DNA of 14,044 bases from an uncultured Collinsella sp. Its GTDB lineage: Bacteria > Actinomycetota > Coriobacteriia > Coriobacteriales > Coriobacteriaceae. The number at the start of each line of letters is the position of its first letter. The stretch's first letter is position 1. Below the pieces are notes generated by a model. The model ran no database searches, was not told the DNA's origin, and was given only the letters and a program-made list of their open reading frames with translations. The DNA lies in NCBI GenBank assembly GCA_900551205.1, contig URUW01000024.1, positions 1-14,044 on the forward strand, read 5' to 3'. The position numbers and the translations under genes were made by a program. Positions 1 to 7,422 of the stretch are shown here, piece after piece.

Positions 1-1
1 G

Positions 2-205
2 AGCGACACGTGCATCTACACCATGCAGGACCTGCTCAACTTGGGCAACGAGGCGCGCATCAACACCCCTGCCACGCTGGGCGGCAACTGGACCTGGCGC
101 ATGCTCGACGGCGCCATCACCCGCGAGCTCGAGCACAAACTCACCGACTGGACCGAGACCTACTTCCGCATCCCGTCGGAAGCCGAAATCGAGCTTCCTC
201 AATAG
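2..205 (+). CDS. malQ: 4-alpha-glucanotransferase, C-terminal end (partial)
   Basis: The reading frame is open from the window edge and ends at TAG 203-205, giving the last 67 residues of a protein. The segments QDLLNLGNEARINTP and GGNWTWRM match the conserved C-terminus of GH77 4-alpha-glucanotransferases (MalQ/amylomaltase/DPE1). Near this end the family has the LG-x-EARxNxPxT-x-GNWxWR signature. The enzyme moves alpha-1,4-glucan segments between maltodextrins in the cytoplasm, producing glucose and longer chains that a phosphorylase can use. The next gene on the same strand is that phosphorylase (glgP), 128 bp downstream, which supports the call. The 5' end and the catalytic residues are outside the window. 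The identification is secure for the fragment; whether the full gene is intact cannot be seen. Confidence 0.9.
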   Translation, partial: SDTCIYTMQDLLNLGNEARINTPATLGGNWTWRMLDGAITRELEHKLTDWTETYFRIPSEAEIELPQ

Positions 206-252
206 GAGCTACCGCGCCCGACCCCTCCCCACCGTGCGGACGCGCTTGCTTA

Positions 253-292
253 CCCGCGCGAGGCCACCCCAATCCCCTCGCGCGGGATTCTT
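253..292 (+). terminator. Hairpin after malQ, weak terminator or intercistronic stem-loop
   Basis: Arms 253-263 (CCCGCGCGAGG) and 276-286 (CCTCGCGCGGG) form a perfect 11-bp GC-rich stem with a 12-nt loop. The stem is followed by ATTCTT, a poor U-tract. It could end malQ transcripts, or act as a read-through hairpin separating malQ and glgP messages. Only about 40 bp remain between it and the glgP start, so a separate glgP promoter would have little room downstream. Confidence 0.5.
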
Positions 293-333
293 ATGAATTG
301 CAGACATGTAATCAACCCATTACAGGAGGAAAC

Positions 334-2601
334 ATGCCCCAAATTAACCTCATGGAACTCGCCGAGCAGTCTTTTGGCACCTCGCTCGAGCAGCTCGACG
401 ACCGTCGCATTTACAAGCTGCTGGTCAAACTCGTGCAGGAGCGCTCCGCCGCCTGCCCGCTCAACAACGGCAAGAAAAAGCTCTATTACATTTCCGCCGA
501 ATTTTTGATCGGCAAGCTGCTCATCAACAACATGATCGACCTCGGCATCTACGATGAGGTTAAGGACCAGCTCACCGCCGCAGGCCACGACCTCAACAAG
601 ATCGAGGAGTTCGAGGTCGAGCCGTCGCTCGGCAACGGCGGCCTGGGCCGCCTGGCCGCATGCTTCCTGGATTCCATCGCCACGCTGGGCTTGACCGGCG
701 ATGGCGTGGGCCTCAACTATCACTACGGCCTGTTCCGTCAGCGCTTTGTCGACAACCAGCAGAAGGCCGTCCCCGACGAGTGGCTCGGTGAGCAGGACAT
801 CCTAGTCGACGACGGCCGCTCCTACACCGTCGAGTTCGGCGATTTTGCCGTTACCTCCAAGCTCGTCAACATCGACGTGCCCGGTTACGGCCAGCCCACC
901 AAGAACCGTCTGCGCCTGTTCGACCTGGCGAGCGTCGACGACGGCCTGGTCCCCGGCAGCTCCATCGACTTCGACAAGACCGAGATCGCCAAGAACCTCA
1001 CCTTGTTCCTCTACCCCGACGATTCCGACGAGCAGGGCCGCCTGCTTCGCATCTATCAGGAGTACTTCATGGTGAGCAACGCCGCCCAGCTCCTGATCGA
1101 CGAGGCCGTCGAGCGCGGCAGCAACCTGCACGATCTGGCCGACTACGCCGTGGTCCAAATTAACGACACGCACCCCACCATGGTCATCCCCGAGCTCATT
1201 CGCTTGCTCACCACCGAGCATGGCATCGAGTTTGACGAGGCCGTGACCATCGTACGCTCCATGGTCGCCTACACTAACCACACGATCCTTGCCGAGGCGC
1301 TCGAGAAGTGGCCGCTCGCCAGCCTGCAGAAGGTCTCCCCTGCCATCGCCGACATTATCGTCAAGCTCGATGAGATCGCGAAAGCCGAGCACGATGACCC
1401 GCGCGTCGCCATCATCGACGAGCACGACACCGTCCACATGGCCCACATGGACATCCACTTTGGCTTCTCCATCAACGGCGTAGCCGCCCTCCACACCAAG
1501 ATCCTGGAGGACACCGAGCTTCATCCGTTCTACGAGATCTATCCCGAGAAGTTCTCCAACAAGACCAACGGCATCACCTTCCGCCGCTGGATCCATGGAG
1601 CCAACCCCGCGCTCGCCAGCCTGCTCGACGATGTAATCGGCACCGACTGGCGCAGCACCGGCGATCTGAACAAACTCGCCAAGTTCGCCGACGACAAGGA
1701 CGTTCTTGAGCGCCTGGCCGCCACCAAGGTCGAGGCCAAGGCCATCATGCGCCAGTTCATGGCGCTCGAGCAGGGCGTGACCATTCCCTCCAACGCCATC
1801 ATCGACGTCCAGGTCAAGCGCATCCACGAGTACAAGCGTCAGCAGATGCTCGCGCTCTACATCATCTGGAAGTACTTCGATATCAAGAACGGCAACAGGC
1901 CTAAGCATCCCGTCACCATCATCTTTGGCGGCAAGGCGGCGCCTGCCTACACTATCGCGCAGGACATCATCCATCTGATCCTGACGCTGTCGCAGTGGAT
2001 TGCAAACGACCCCGACGTGGCTCCCTACCTGCAGGTTGTCATGATCGAGAACTACAACGTCACCGCCGCCGAGCGCGTGATCCCCGCCGCTGACATCTCC
2101 GAGCAGATCAGCCTGGCCTCCAAGGAGGCGAGCGGCACCTCCAACATGAAGTTCATGCTCAACGGCGCCCTAACCCTGTGCACGCTCGACGGTGCCAACG
2201 TGGAGATTGCCGAGCTCGTGGGCGACGAGAACATCTATACCTTTGGTGCCTCGTCCAAACAGGTCGAGCAGCTCTACGCCGACGGCACCTACAACGCCGG
2301 TGCGCTCTACCGCAAGCCCGGCATTAAACTGCTGGTGGACTTCATCACCAACCCGGCCTTTATGGCAACCGGCAACGCCGAGCGCCTGCAGCGCCTGCAC
2401 GACGACATTAAGGGCAAGGACTGGTTTATGGCCCTGCTCGACATTGAGGAGTACATCCAGACCAAGGAGCGCGTGCTGGCCGACTACGAGGACCAGGACG
2501 CCTGGATGCGCAAGGCGCTCATCAATATCGCCAACGCCGGCACCTTCTCGTCCGACCGTACGATCTCCCAGTACAACGACGAGATCTGGCACCTGAGCTA
2601 A
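334..2601 (+). CDS. glgP: Glycogen/maltodextrin phosphorylase
   Basis: GT35 alpha-glucan phosphorylase, 755 residues. It is a cytoplasmic PLP enzyme releasing glucose 1-phosphate from the non-reducing ends of glycogen or maltodextrins with inorganic phosphate. Visible motifs: GNGGLGRLAACFLDS starting at residue 100 (substrate/phosphate-site glycine loop), NDTHP at 277-281, YTNHT shortly after, KRIHEYKRQ, and EASGTSNMKF containing K606, the expected Schiff-base lysine for PLP. The start at ATG 334 is set by AGGAGGA at 324-330. A longer upstream frame overlaps malQ out of frame and lacks phosphorylase similarity. The protein is shorter than the roughly 800-residue E. coli enzymes but agrees with compact clostridial/actinobacterial forms. 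It lies directly downstream of malQ, its usual partner. Glycogen versus maltodextrin preference cannot be told from sequence alone. Confidence 0.95.
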   Translation: MPQINLMELAEQSFGTSLEQLDDRRIYKLLVKLVQERSAACPLNNGKKKLYYISAEFLIGKLLINNMIDLGIYDEVKDQLTAAGHDLNKIEEFEVEPSLGNGGLGRLAACFLDSIATLGLTGDGVGLNYHYGLFRQRFVDNQQKAVPDEWLGEQDILVDDGRSYTVEFGDFAVTSKLVNIDVPGYGQPTKNRLRLFDLASVDDGLVPGSSIDFDKTEIAKNLTLFLYPDDSDEQGRLLRIYQEYFMVSNAAQLLIDEAVERGSNLHDLADYAVVQINDTHPTMVIPELIRLLTTEHGIEFDEAVTIVRSMVAYTNHTILAEALEKWPLASLQKVSPAIADIIVKLDEIAKAEHDDPRVAIIDEHDTVHMAHMDIHFGFSINGVAALHTKILEDTELHPFYEIYPEKFSNKTNGITFRRWIHGANPALASLLDDVIGTDWRSTGDLNKLAKFADDKDVLERLAATKVEAKAIMRQFMALEQGVTIPSNAIIDVQVKRIHEYKRQQMLALYIIWKYFDIKNGNRPKHPVTIIFGGKAAPAYTIAQDIIHLILTLSQWIANDPDVAPYLQVVMIENYNVTAAERVIPAADISEQISLASKEASGTSNMKFMLNGALTLCTLDGANVEIAELVGDENIYTFGASSKQVEQLYADGTYNAGALYRKPGIKLLVDFITNPAFMATGNAERLQRLHDDIKGKDWFMALLDIEEYIQTKERVLADYEDQDAWMRKALINIANAGTFSSDRTISQYNDEIWHLS

Positions 2602-2626
2602 TTCGGTTTCATCGCCCATCCTCTTG

Positions 2627-2660
2627 AAAACGGAGCCACGGCAACGCGGCTCCGTTTTTT
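2627..2660 (+). terminator. Rho-independent terminator of glgP
   Basis: AAAACGGAGCC (2627-2637) pairs with GGCTCCGTTTT (2648-2658). The 10-nt loop can itself close as CG-GCAA-CG, a GNRA-like tetraloop. The run of T (2655-2660) lies right after the GC stem, 25 bp past the glgP stop. The A-tract on the other side could let it work in both directions. Confidence 0.9.
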
Positions 2661-2740
2661 GTGCCCGCACGTTACCCTGTGATCCGACTCGGCCAAACAA
2701 TCTCGATCCATAACAACTACTCAACCAAAACGGTCCCAGC

Positions 2741-2918
2741 TGTTACAGATTGAGACATACCGGCCCCTCCCCTTGGATTTATCTCAATCTGTAACATCTA
2801 GCAGGTGAAATTCGCCTTTGGTGTTACAGATTTAGATGAAATGGTTAGCTCAGCGGAACCGCCTCGATCTGTAACATCTAACGTCCGAAATCGGCCCTAC
2901 CTGTTACAGATCAAGACA
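2741..2918. repeat. Tandem array (about 80-bp period) of alternating inverted 15-bp arms
   Basis: Five copies of a TGTTACAGATYNAGA-like arm alternate in orientation: forward at 2741-2755, reverse at 2782-2796, forward at 2822-2836, reverse at 2862-2876, forward at 2902-2916. Forward copies are spaced 81 and 80 bp, reverse copies 80 bp, so this is two and a half units of a tandem repeat. Copies 1 and 2 are a perfect 15-bp inverted repeat with a 26-nt loop; copies 3 and 4 are an imperfect one. The spacers between a reverse arm and the next forward arm are also related (both begin ACATCTA and contain a GAAAT-CG core). No coding potential is evident. The array lies between two convergent transcription units. 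Confidence 0.85.
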
Positions 2919-2949
2919 AACTGACAGACGGAAAGCCCCAACACAAAGA

Positions 2950-2988
2950 AAGGCTCCCCTCTCGCCCAGTGGACGGGAGGGGAGCCTT
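2950..2988 (-). terminator. Rho-independent terminator of the ABC transporter operon
   Basis: AAGGCTCCCCTC (2950-2961) pairs perfectly with GAGGGGAGCCTT (2977-2988), a 12-bp stem with a 15-nt loop. Read on the minus strand the stem ends in CCTTTCTTTGTG, a T-rich tail. It lies about 70 bp past the stop of the ATPase gene, the last gene of the minus-strand operon. On the plus strand the tail is ATATGTG, so minus-strand use is more likely. Confidence 0.8.
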
Positions 2989-3056
2989 ATATGTGACCGC
3001 GGCAAAAGGATGGCAAAGCCGCAGTCGCCCAAAGGGAGGGCCTGGATGCACCGGGC

Positions 3057-4256
3057 CTAGATAAGGTTCTTGCCAGACACCTTATCGAAGAGATGAGTCG
3101 CGTTCTTCTCGAACTTGAACCAGATGGGGTCGCCAGCCTTGAGCGCGCCCTTGGCCTCGAGGTCGACGACGGGGATAATCAGGACAAACTGGCCGTCGGG
3201 AGCGGTCACATGGACATGCTCGGTCGAGCCCATGAGCTCGGTCACCTCGACGGTGCCCTGGAGCGCACCCTCCTCGCCCTTGTCGGCAAGCAGGATCTGC
3301 TCGGGGCGCACGCCGGCCGTAATCTCCTTCACGTCGCCGCCGTCCCAGTTGAGGGCAAGCTGAGCGCAAGTCTCCGGGGCGAGCGCCACGTTCATATCCT
3401 CGGTCTTGACAGTAAAGCCGTTGCCCGAGCGCACCAGCTGGGCATCGAAGAAGTTCATCTGCGGCACGCCGATGAAGCCGGCGACGAAGATGTTCGCGGG
3501 ATGGTTGAAGACCTCCTGCGGCGTGGCGATCTGCTGGACGACGCCGTCCTTCATGACCACGATGCGGTCGCCGAGGGTCATAGCCTCGGTCTGGTCGTGG
3601 GTAACGTAGATGAAGGTGCCCTTGATCTCGTGACGCAGCTTAATGAGCTCGGCGCGCATCTGGTTACGAAGCTTGGCATCCAGGTTGGACAGCGGCTCGT
3701 CCATCAGGAAGACCTTGGGGTCACGCACGATGGCGCGGCCGATGGCGACGCGCTGGCGCTGGCCACCCGAAAGCGCCTTAGGCTTACGGTCGAGATACTC
3801 GGTAATGCCCAGGATCTCGGCAGCAGAGCGAACCTTGCGGTCGATCTCGTCCTTGGGGACCTTCTTGAGCTCGAGCGTAAATGCCATGTTCTCGTACACC
3901 GTCATATTGGGGTACAGAGCGTAGCTCTGGAACACCATGGCGATGTCGCGGTCCTTGGGCGCCACGTCGTTGACGCGCTTGCCGTCGATGAGCACGTCGC
4001 CGGAGGTGATGTCCTCCAGGCCGGCGACCATGCGCATCGTCGTGGACTTACCGCAGCCAGAGGGGCCAACGAGGACGATGAACTCCTGGTCGTGAACGGT
4101 GAGGTTGAAGTCCTCTACAGCGAGCACACCGTCCTCGGTAACCTTGAGGTTGTGCTTCTTCTCCTCGGTCTTCTTCTTTTTGCCAAAGAAGCCCTTCTTT
4201 TTTGACTCGTTGTTGGGATACACCTTCTGAACATGTTTGAGAACGATCTCGGCCAT
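3057..4256 (-). CDS. ugpC: MsmX/UgpC-type sugar ABC transporter ATP-binding protein
   Basis: 399-residue cytoplasmic ATPase of the MalK/MsmX/UgpC family, which drives carbohydrate import by CUT1-type ABC transporters. Walker A GPSGCGKST is at 64-72, the Q-loop Q110, signature LSGGQ at 162-166, Walker B VFLMDE at 182-187, and the H-loop H220. A C-terminal TOBE/regulatory region follows from about 245, with the family motif GVRPEQ at 315-320. The N-terminus MAEIVLKHVQKVYP is typical, but a Lys-rich insert (about 17-40, including GKKKK) separates the first strand from VEDFNL. The start at 4256 has a GAAAGG-type RBS. This is the last gene of the operon, 68 nt after the second permease gene, with a GC hairpin in the gap. 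Ribosome-binding, signature and ATP sites all look intact. MsmX-type ATPases often serve several importers, so it may not be dedicated to this one. Confidence 0.95.
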   Translation of the reverse strand: MAEIVLKHVQKVYPNNESKKKGFFGKKKKTEEKKHNLKVTEDGVLAVEDFNLTVHDQEFIVLVGPSGCGKSTTMRMVAGLEDITSGDVLIDGKRVNDVAPKDRDIAMVFQSYALYPNMTVYENMAFTLELKKVPKDEIDRKVRSAAEILGITEYLDRKPKALSGGQRQRVAIGRAIVRDPKVFLMDEPLSNLDAKLRNQMRAELIKLRHEIKGTFIYVTHDQTEAMTLGDRIVVMKDGVVQQIATPQEVFNHPANIFVAGFIGVPQMNFFDAQLVRSGNGFTVKTEDMNVALAPETCAQLALNWDGGDVKEITAGVRPEQILLADKGEEGALQGTVEVTELMGSTEHVHVTAPDGQFVLIIPVVDLEAKGALKAGDPIWFKFEKNATHLFDKVSGKNLI

Positions 4257-4274
4257 GTCTCTACCTTTCGATAC

Positions 4275-4299
4275 GCGGCGCCGCGCTGAGGGGCGCCGC
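4275..4299 (-). other. Intercistronic GC hairpin before the ATPase gene
   Basis: GCGGCGCC (4275-4282) pairs with GGCGCCGC (4292-4299) around a 9-nt loop, in the gap between the second permease gene and the ATPase gene. No U-tract follows on the minus strand, so it is unlikely to be a simple terminator. It may stabilise or punctuate the operon mRNA. It lies close upstream of the ATPase RBS (about 4262-4268). Confidence 0.55.
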
Positions 4300-4324
4300 C
4301 CAAACTTGCAAAACAGTTACGGCA

Positions 4325-5164
4325 TCAGCCCTTGACGGCACCTGCCACCACACCGTCGATGATGTACTTCTGGCAGAAGATGTACATGATGACGATGGGG
4401 ACAACGACCATCATGATGCAGGCCATCATGGGGCCGAGCTCGACGTGGCCATAGCCGCCGCGGAAGTACTGGATCAAAATAGGAATGGTCTTGTACTTGG
4501 TGGAGTCGAGCGTAAGGTAGGGCAGCAGGTAGTCGTTCCAGACCCACATGGTCTCGAGGATGCCGACCGAAAGATAGGTGGGCTTCATGATGGGGAGAAC
4601 GATCTTAAAGAACACCTGAACCGGGTTGCAGCCGTCAATCATGGCCGCCTCCTCGATCTCGAGCGGGATGTTCTTTACAAAGCCGGCGAACATAAAGACC
4701 GCCAGGCCCGCGCCAAAGCCCAGATAGATAAAGCAGATGTTGAACGGCGTATTAAAGCCGATGCGGTCCGCCAAATTGGACAGCGTGAACATCAGCATCT
4801 GGAACGGTACGACCATCGAGAACACGAACAGGTAATAGAAGAAGTTCGAGATCTTGTTGTTGACACGAACCACGTACCAAGCGCACATGGAGCAGCACAC
4901 CAGAATCAGCACGACCGACGTGACTGTGATGATGAGCGAGTACATAAACGCCGAGGCAAAGCCCTGCTCGTTCAGAGCGTGTACGTAGTTTGCGAGGCCG
5001 TTGAACGTCTCGGGCGTGAGCAGATCGAACGCCGTGGTGGTGCTGATTGCGGTCCCCTTCTTAAAGGAATTGAGCGCAATCATGAACACAGGGTAGATCC
5101 ACGCGAGCGACAGAATCGTAAAGAAGATCGAGAGCGCGCGGTTAATAGCCTTATCGCGTTTCAT
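4325..5164 (-). CDS. Carbohydrate ABC transporter permease (MalG-type)
   Basis: 279-residue inner-membrane permease of the binding-protein-dependent sugar importers (MalG/AraQ/MsmG type). Hydrophobic segments lie near residues 10-30, 74-97, 108-128, 142-162, 197-217 and 245-265, giving about six membrane helices. The EAA cytoplasmic loop that docks on the ATPase is EEAAMIDGCNPVQ from 171, continuing to LP at 190-191. The C-terminus ends YIIDGVVAGAVKG, as usual for this subunit. Its ATG (5164-5162) overlaps the stop of the preceding permease gene in TAATG. Its RBS AAGGAGGTG (5173-5181) lies inside that gene, implying translational coupling and 1:1 synthesis of the two permeases. Substrate specificity cannot be read from the sequence; the context suggests alpha-glucosides or maltodextrins. 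Confidence 0.94.
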   Translation of the reverse strand: MKRDKAINRALSIFFTILSLAWIYPVFMIALNSFKKGTAISTTTAFDLLTPETFNGLANYVHALNEQGFASAFMYSLIITVTSVVLILVCCSMCAWYVVRVNNKISNFFYYLFVFSMVVPFQMLMFTLSNLADRIGFNTPFNICFIYLGFGAGLAVFMFAGFVKNIPLEIEEAAMIDGCNPVQVFFKIVLPIMKPTYLSVGILETMWVWNDYLLPYLTLDSTKYKTIPILIQYFRGGYGHVELGPMMACIMMVVVPIVIMYIFCQKYIIDGVVAGAVKG

Positions 5165-6018
5165 TACTGCTGCACCTCCTTGGACCTCGTGGCCTTAAGC
5201 TGGATCATAGAAATAGCGACAACCAGGATGCAGAAGATAACTGCCTTGGCCTGACCGATGCCCTGCCATGCGATGCCAGCACGCGAATAGAACGTGTTGT
5301 AGATGTTCAGGGCGAGCATCTCGGTGGAGTGCGCCGGGGCACCACCGGTAAGGGCGAGGTTCTGGTCGAACAGCTTAAAGCCGTTGGTGATGGACAGGAA
5401 CAGGCAGATGGTGATGGTCGGCATCAGGTTGGGGATCTTAACCTTCCAAAACGTCTGCCATGCCGTAGCGCCGTCGACCTTGGCGGCCTCGATGTAATCA
5501 GACGGAATGGACTGCAGACCGGCGATGTAGATGATCATCATGTAGCCGACCTGCTGCCACAGGGTCAGGATGATAAGGCCCCAGAAGCCAGCAGCAGAGT
5601 TAAGGGCGATGAGCTGGGCGCCCACGTTGGAGAGCAGGCAGTTGATCAGAATCTGCCAAATGTAGCCCAGCACGATGCCGCCAATCAGGTTAGGCATAAA
5701 GAAAATCGTACGGAAGATGTTGGTGCCCTTGAGCGCCTTGCGAGTGAGCGCCTGCGCAATGGCCAGCGCGATCACGTTGATGAGCACCGTCGACAGGAAG
5801 GCAAACGCCACGGTAAAGAAGAACGACGTGGAGAACTGCGGGTCGGTCAGTGCGCGCACGTAGTTCTCGATACCGACAAAGTGCGCGTTATTGATGGTAA
5901 TAAACTGGCAGAACGAGAGATAGAAACCCTGGATAAAGGGAATCACGAACCCGATCATAAACGCCAGGCACGTGGGCAGCATAAAGAGCGGCCACCAGCG
6001 CTTGAGTGCTTTGCCCAT
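5164..6018 (-). CDS. Carbohydrate ABC transporter permease (MalF/MsmF-type)
   Basis: 284-residue inner-membrane permease of the MalF/UgpA/MsmF type, partner of the MalG-type subunit encoded next. Membrane segments are visible near residues 12-35, 65-90, 104-126, 145-167, 200-216 and 257-275. The EAA loop is YIEAAKVDGATAWQTF from 176, leading to the conserved P at 196 (KIPNLMP). The start at ATG 6018 follows GAAAGGA with a 7-nt gap. It lacks the large extra N-terminal periplasmic domain of enteric MalF, as usual in Gram-positives. The gene follows the binding-protein gene by 87 nt containing a strong hairpin, and it overlaps the next gene by one base. Role and complex are secure; the sugar is not. 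Confidence 0.94.
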   Translation of the reverse strand: MGKALKRWWPLFMLPTCLAFMIGFVIPFIQGFYLSFCQFITINNAHFVGIENYVRALTDPQFSTSFFFTVAFAFLSTVLINVIALAIAQALTRKALKGTNIFRTIFFMPNLIGGIVLGYIWQILINCLLSNVGAQLIALNSAAGFWGLIILTLWQQVGYMMIIYIAGLQSIPSDYIEAAKVDGATAWQTFWKVKIPNLMPTITICLFLSITNGFKLFDQNLALTGGAPAHSTEMLALNIYNTFYSRAGIAWQGIGQAKAVIFCILVVAISMIQLKATRSKEVQQ

Positions 6019-6038
6019 AGAAGGGTCCTTTCAATATG

Positions 6039-6074
6039 CAGGGGGCGGGCAAACCTACGTCTGCCCGCCCCCTG
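6039..6074 (-). other. Strong intercistronic hairpin after the binding-protein gene
   Basis: CAGGGGGCGGGCA (6039-6051) pairs perfectly with TGCCCGCCCCCTG (6062-6074), a 13-bp stem with a 10-nt loop. It sits between the stop of the solute-binding-protein gene (6106) and the first permease start (6018). On the minus strand the stem is followed by CATATTGAAAGG, without a U-tract. Its place matches the malE-malF intergenic stem-loops known to protect upstream mRNA and give more binding protein than permease. That role here is inferred. Confidence 0.7.
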
Positions 6075-6105
6075 TCGCTAATCAGATAGCTTGGGCAGCA
6101 ACTGC

Positions 6106-7422
6106 TTACTCGGAAGCAGCCTTCTCGGTCTTCCAGCCATCGACGAAGGCGTTCTTGACGCCGTCCCACTTGGTGTTGTCGGCAGCATAAGCGATGAGAG
6201 CCTGCTTGAGGTTCTTCTTCCACTCCTCGGAGGGGATGTAAACGAAGTCCCAAGCGACGGTCTTCTTGCCGTCCTTGGCCATAGCAACGGCCTGCTGAGA
6301 GAAGACGTTGGTGGTCTCCTTAGCGCTCTTGAACGGGGCGGTCAGGCCCATCTTGTCAGCGATGATGCTGGTGGCGGTGTCAGAAGTGACGCACCAATAC
6401 ATGAAGTCCTCGGTGGCCTTCTGGGCATCCTCGGAAGCCTGGGAGCTGACGCACCAGTAGTTCTCGCCGCCGGAGCACAGGCCCTGGTTCTCCTCGCCGT
6501 CGACGCCGATGTAGATCGGCAGCATGCCGAGCTGGTCGTCGGTCATACCGGCCTTGGTGAGGTCGGCGTAGGCCCAAGAGCCGTTCTGGTAGAAGACGGC
6601 CTTGCCGGTTGCGAACTCGTTGGTGGCGTCGTCACCGGTCTTGGAGGCGAGCTGCGAAGGATCGCAGGTGGAGTCGGTGATGTACAGGTCGAAGATCTGC
6701 TTAAAGTTGTCGAGATACTCGCCCTTGATCTCGTCGTCCTCCTGGTTGTGCTCCTTCTCGAACTCGTAGTAGAGCGGGAGGTTGGCGAGGTGGGTGGTGT
6801 AGCGCCAGCTGGAGGAGTCATCCATGCCGGCGGAAGTGAAGGCACCGTCAACGCCGAGCTCGTCCTTGCGGGCCTGGATGTCATCGGCGCAAGCCTTCAG
6901 CTTGTCGAAGGAGTTGATGTCCTCGGCCTTGTAGCCGGCCTTCTCGAGGAGCTCCTTGTTGTAGATGATGCCGTAGCTCTCCTGAACCCAGTCGATACCC
7001 AGATCCTTGCCGTCGGACTGCAGCGCCAGGGAGTCGTCGATGAGCTCGCCGCGGAGCTTGGTGTCGGAAAGATCGGCGCAGTAGTCCTTCCAGTTCTTAA
7101 GGCCGGTGGGGCCGTTGACCTGGAACAGCGTCGGAGCGGAGCTCTTGGACATCTCGGACTTGAGCTTCTCCTCGTAGGTGTTGGAGGCGGCGGTCACGAT
7201 CTTGACCTCGACGCCCTTCTCCTTCTTGTACGCCTTGGCGATCTCCTTCCACTCCTTGTCGACCTCGGGCTTGAACTGGAGGAAGTAGACCTCGGCAGCG
7301 TCACCGGAAGCAGAGGAGCCAGAGCCGGCAGAACCACCGCAGCCCACGAGGCCCAGACCAAGAACCGCAGCCGCGGAACCAGCAAAGCCCAGGAACTGCC
7401 TTCTGCTCATTTCGTTCTTCAT
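6106..7422 (-). CDS. Tat-exported sugar-binding lipoprotein of an ABC importer
   Basis: 438-residue family 1 extracellular solute-binding protein, the substrate receptor of this ABC importer. Its N-terminus carries a twin-arginine motif, SRRQFLGFAG (R7, R8), then a hydrophobic stretch and a lipobox ending LVGC with C28, so it looks like a Tat-dependent lipoprotein anchored outside the membrane. A Gly/Ser linker (29-40) precedes the mature domain. Segments such as YGIIYNKELLEKAGY (about 150-164) and GKAVFYQNGSWAYADL (273-288) are typical of sugar-binding MalE/MsmE-like proteins. ATG 7422 is chosen because AAAGGG on the minus strand lies about nine bases upstream; a GTG at 7440 has no RBS. The gene is second in the operon, after gntR, and precedes both permease genes. 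The ligand is not identifiable; alpha-glucosides are inferred from the neighbours. Confidence 0.93.
   Translation of the reverse strand: MKNEMSRRQFLGFAGSAAAVLGLGLVGCGGSAGSGSSASGDAAEVYFLQFKPEVDKEWKEIAKAYKKEKGVEVKIVTAASNTYEEKLKSEMSKSSAPTLFQVNGPTGLKNWKDYCADLSDTKLRGELIDDSLALQSDGKDLGIDWVQESYGIIYNKELLEKAGYKAEDINSFDKLKACADDIQARKDELGVDGAFTSAGMDDSSSWRYTTHLANLPLYYEFEKEHNQEDDEIKGEYLDNFKQIFDLYITDSTCDPSQLASKTGDDATNEFATGKAVFYQNGSWAYADLTKAGMTDDQLGMLPIYIGVDGEENQGLCSGGENYWCVSSQASEDAQKATEDFMYWCVTSDTATSIIADKMGLTAPFKSAKETTNVFSQQAVAMAKDGKKTVAWDFVYIPSEEWKKNLKQALIAYAADNTKWDGVKNAFVDGWKTEKAASE

Noticed and set aside
10..333. A longer glgP reading frame beginning at position 10
   Set aside because: The extra N-terminal part overlaps malQ in another frame, is Arg/His/Pro-rich out-of-frame translation, and lacks an RBS. 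ATG 334 has a clear AGGAGGA.
802..1974. A 390-residue antisense open frame over glgP
   Set aside because: GC-rich codon usage leaves the antisense frame open. The product is low-complexity Val/Leu/Asp/Gly without a recognisable domain, while the sense strand encodes conserved phosphorylase motifs.
2741..2918. A CRISPR array
   Set aside because: The arms alternate in orientation, the spacers are partly related to each other, and there are no cas genes nearby.
3093..4205. A 370-residue plus-strand open frame opposite the ATPase gene
   Set aside because: It is a mirror of the ATPase coding sequence, with no family motifs and no RBS.
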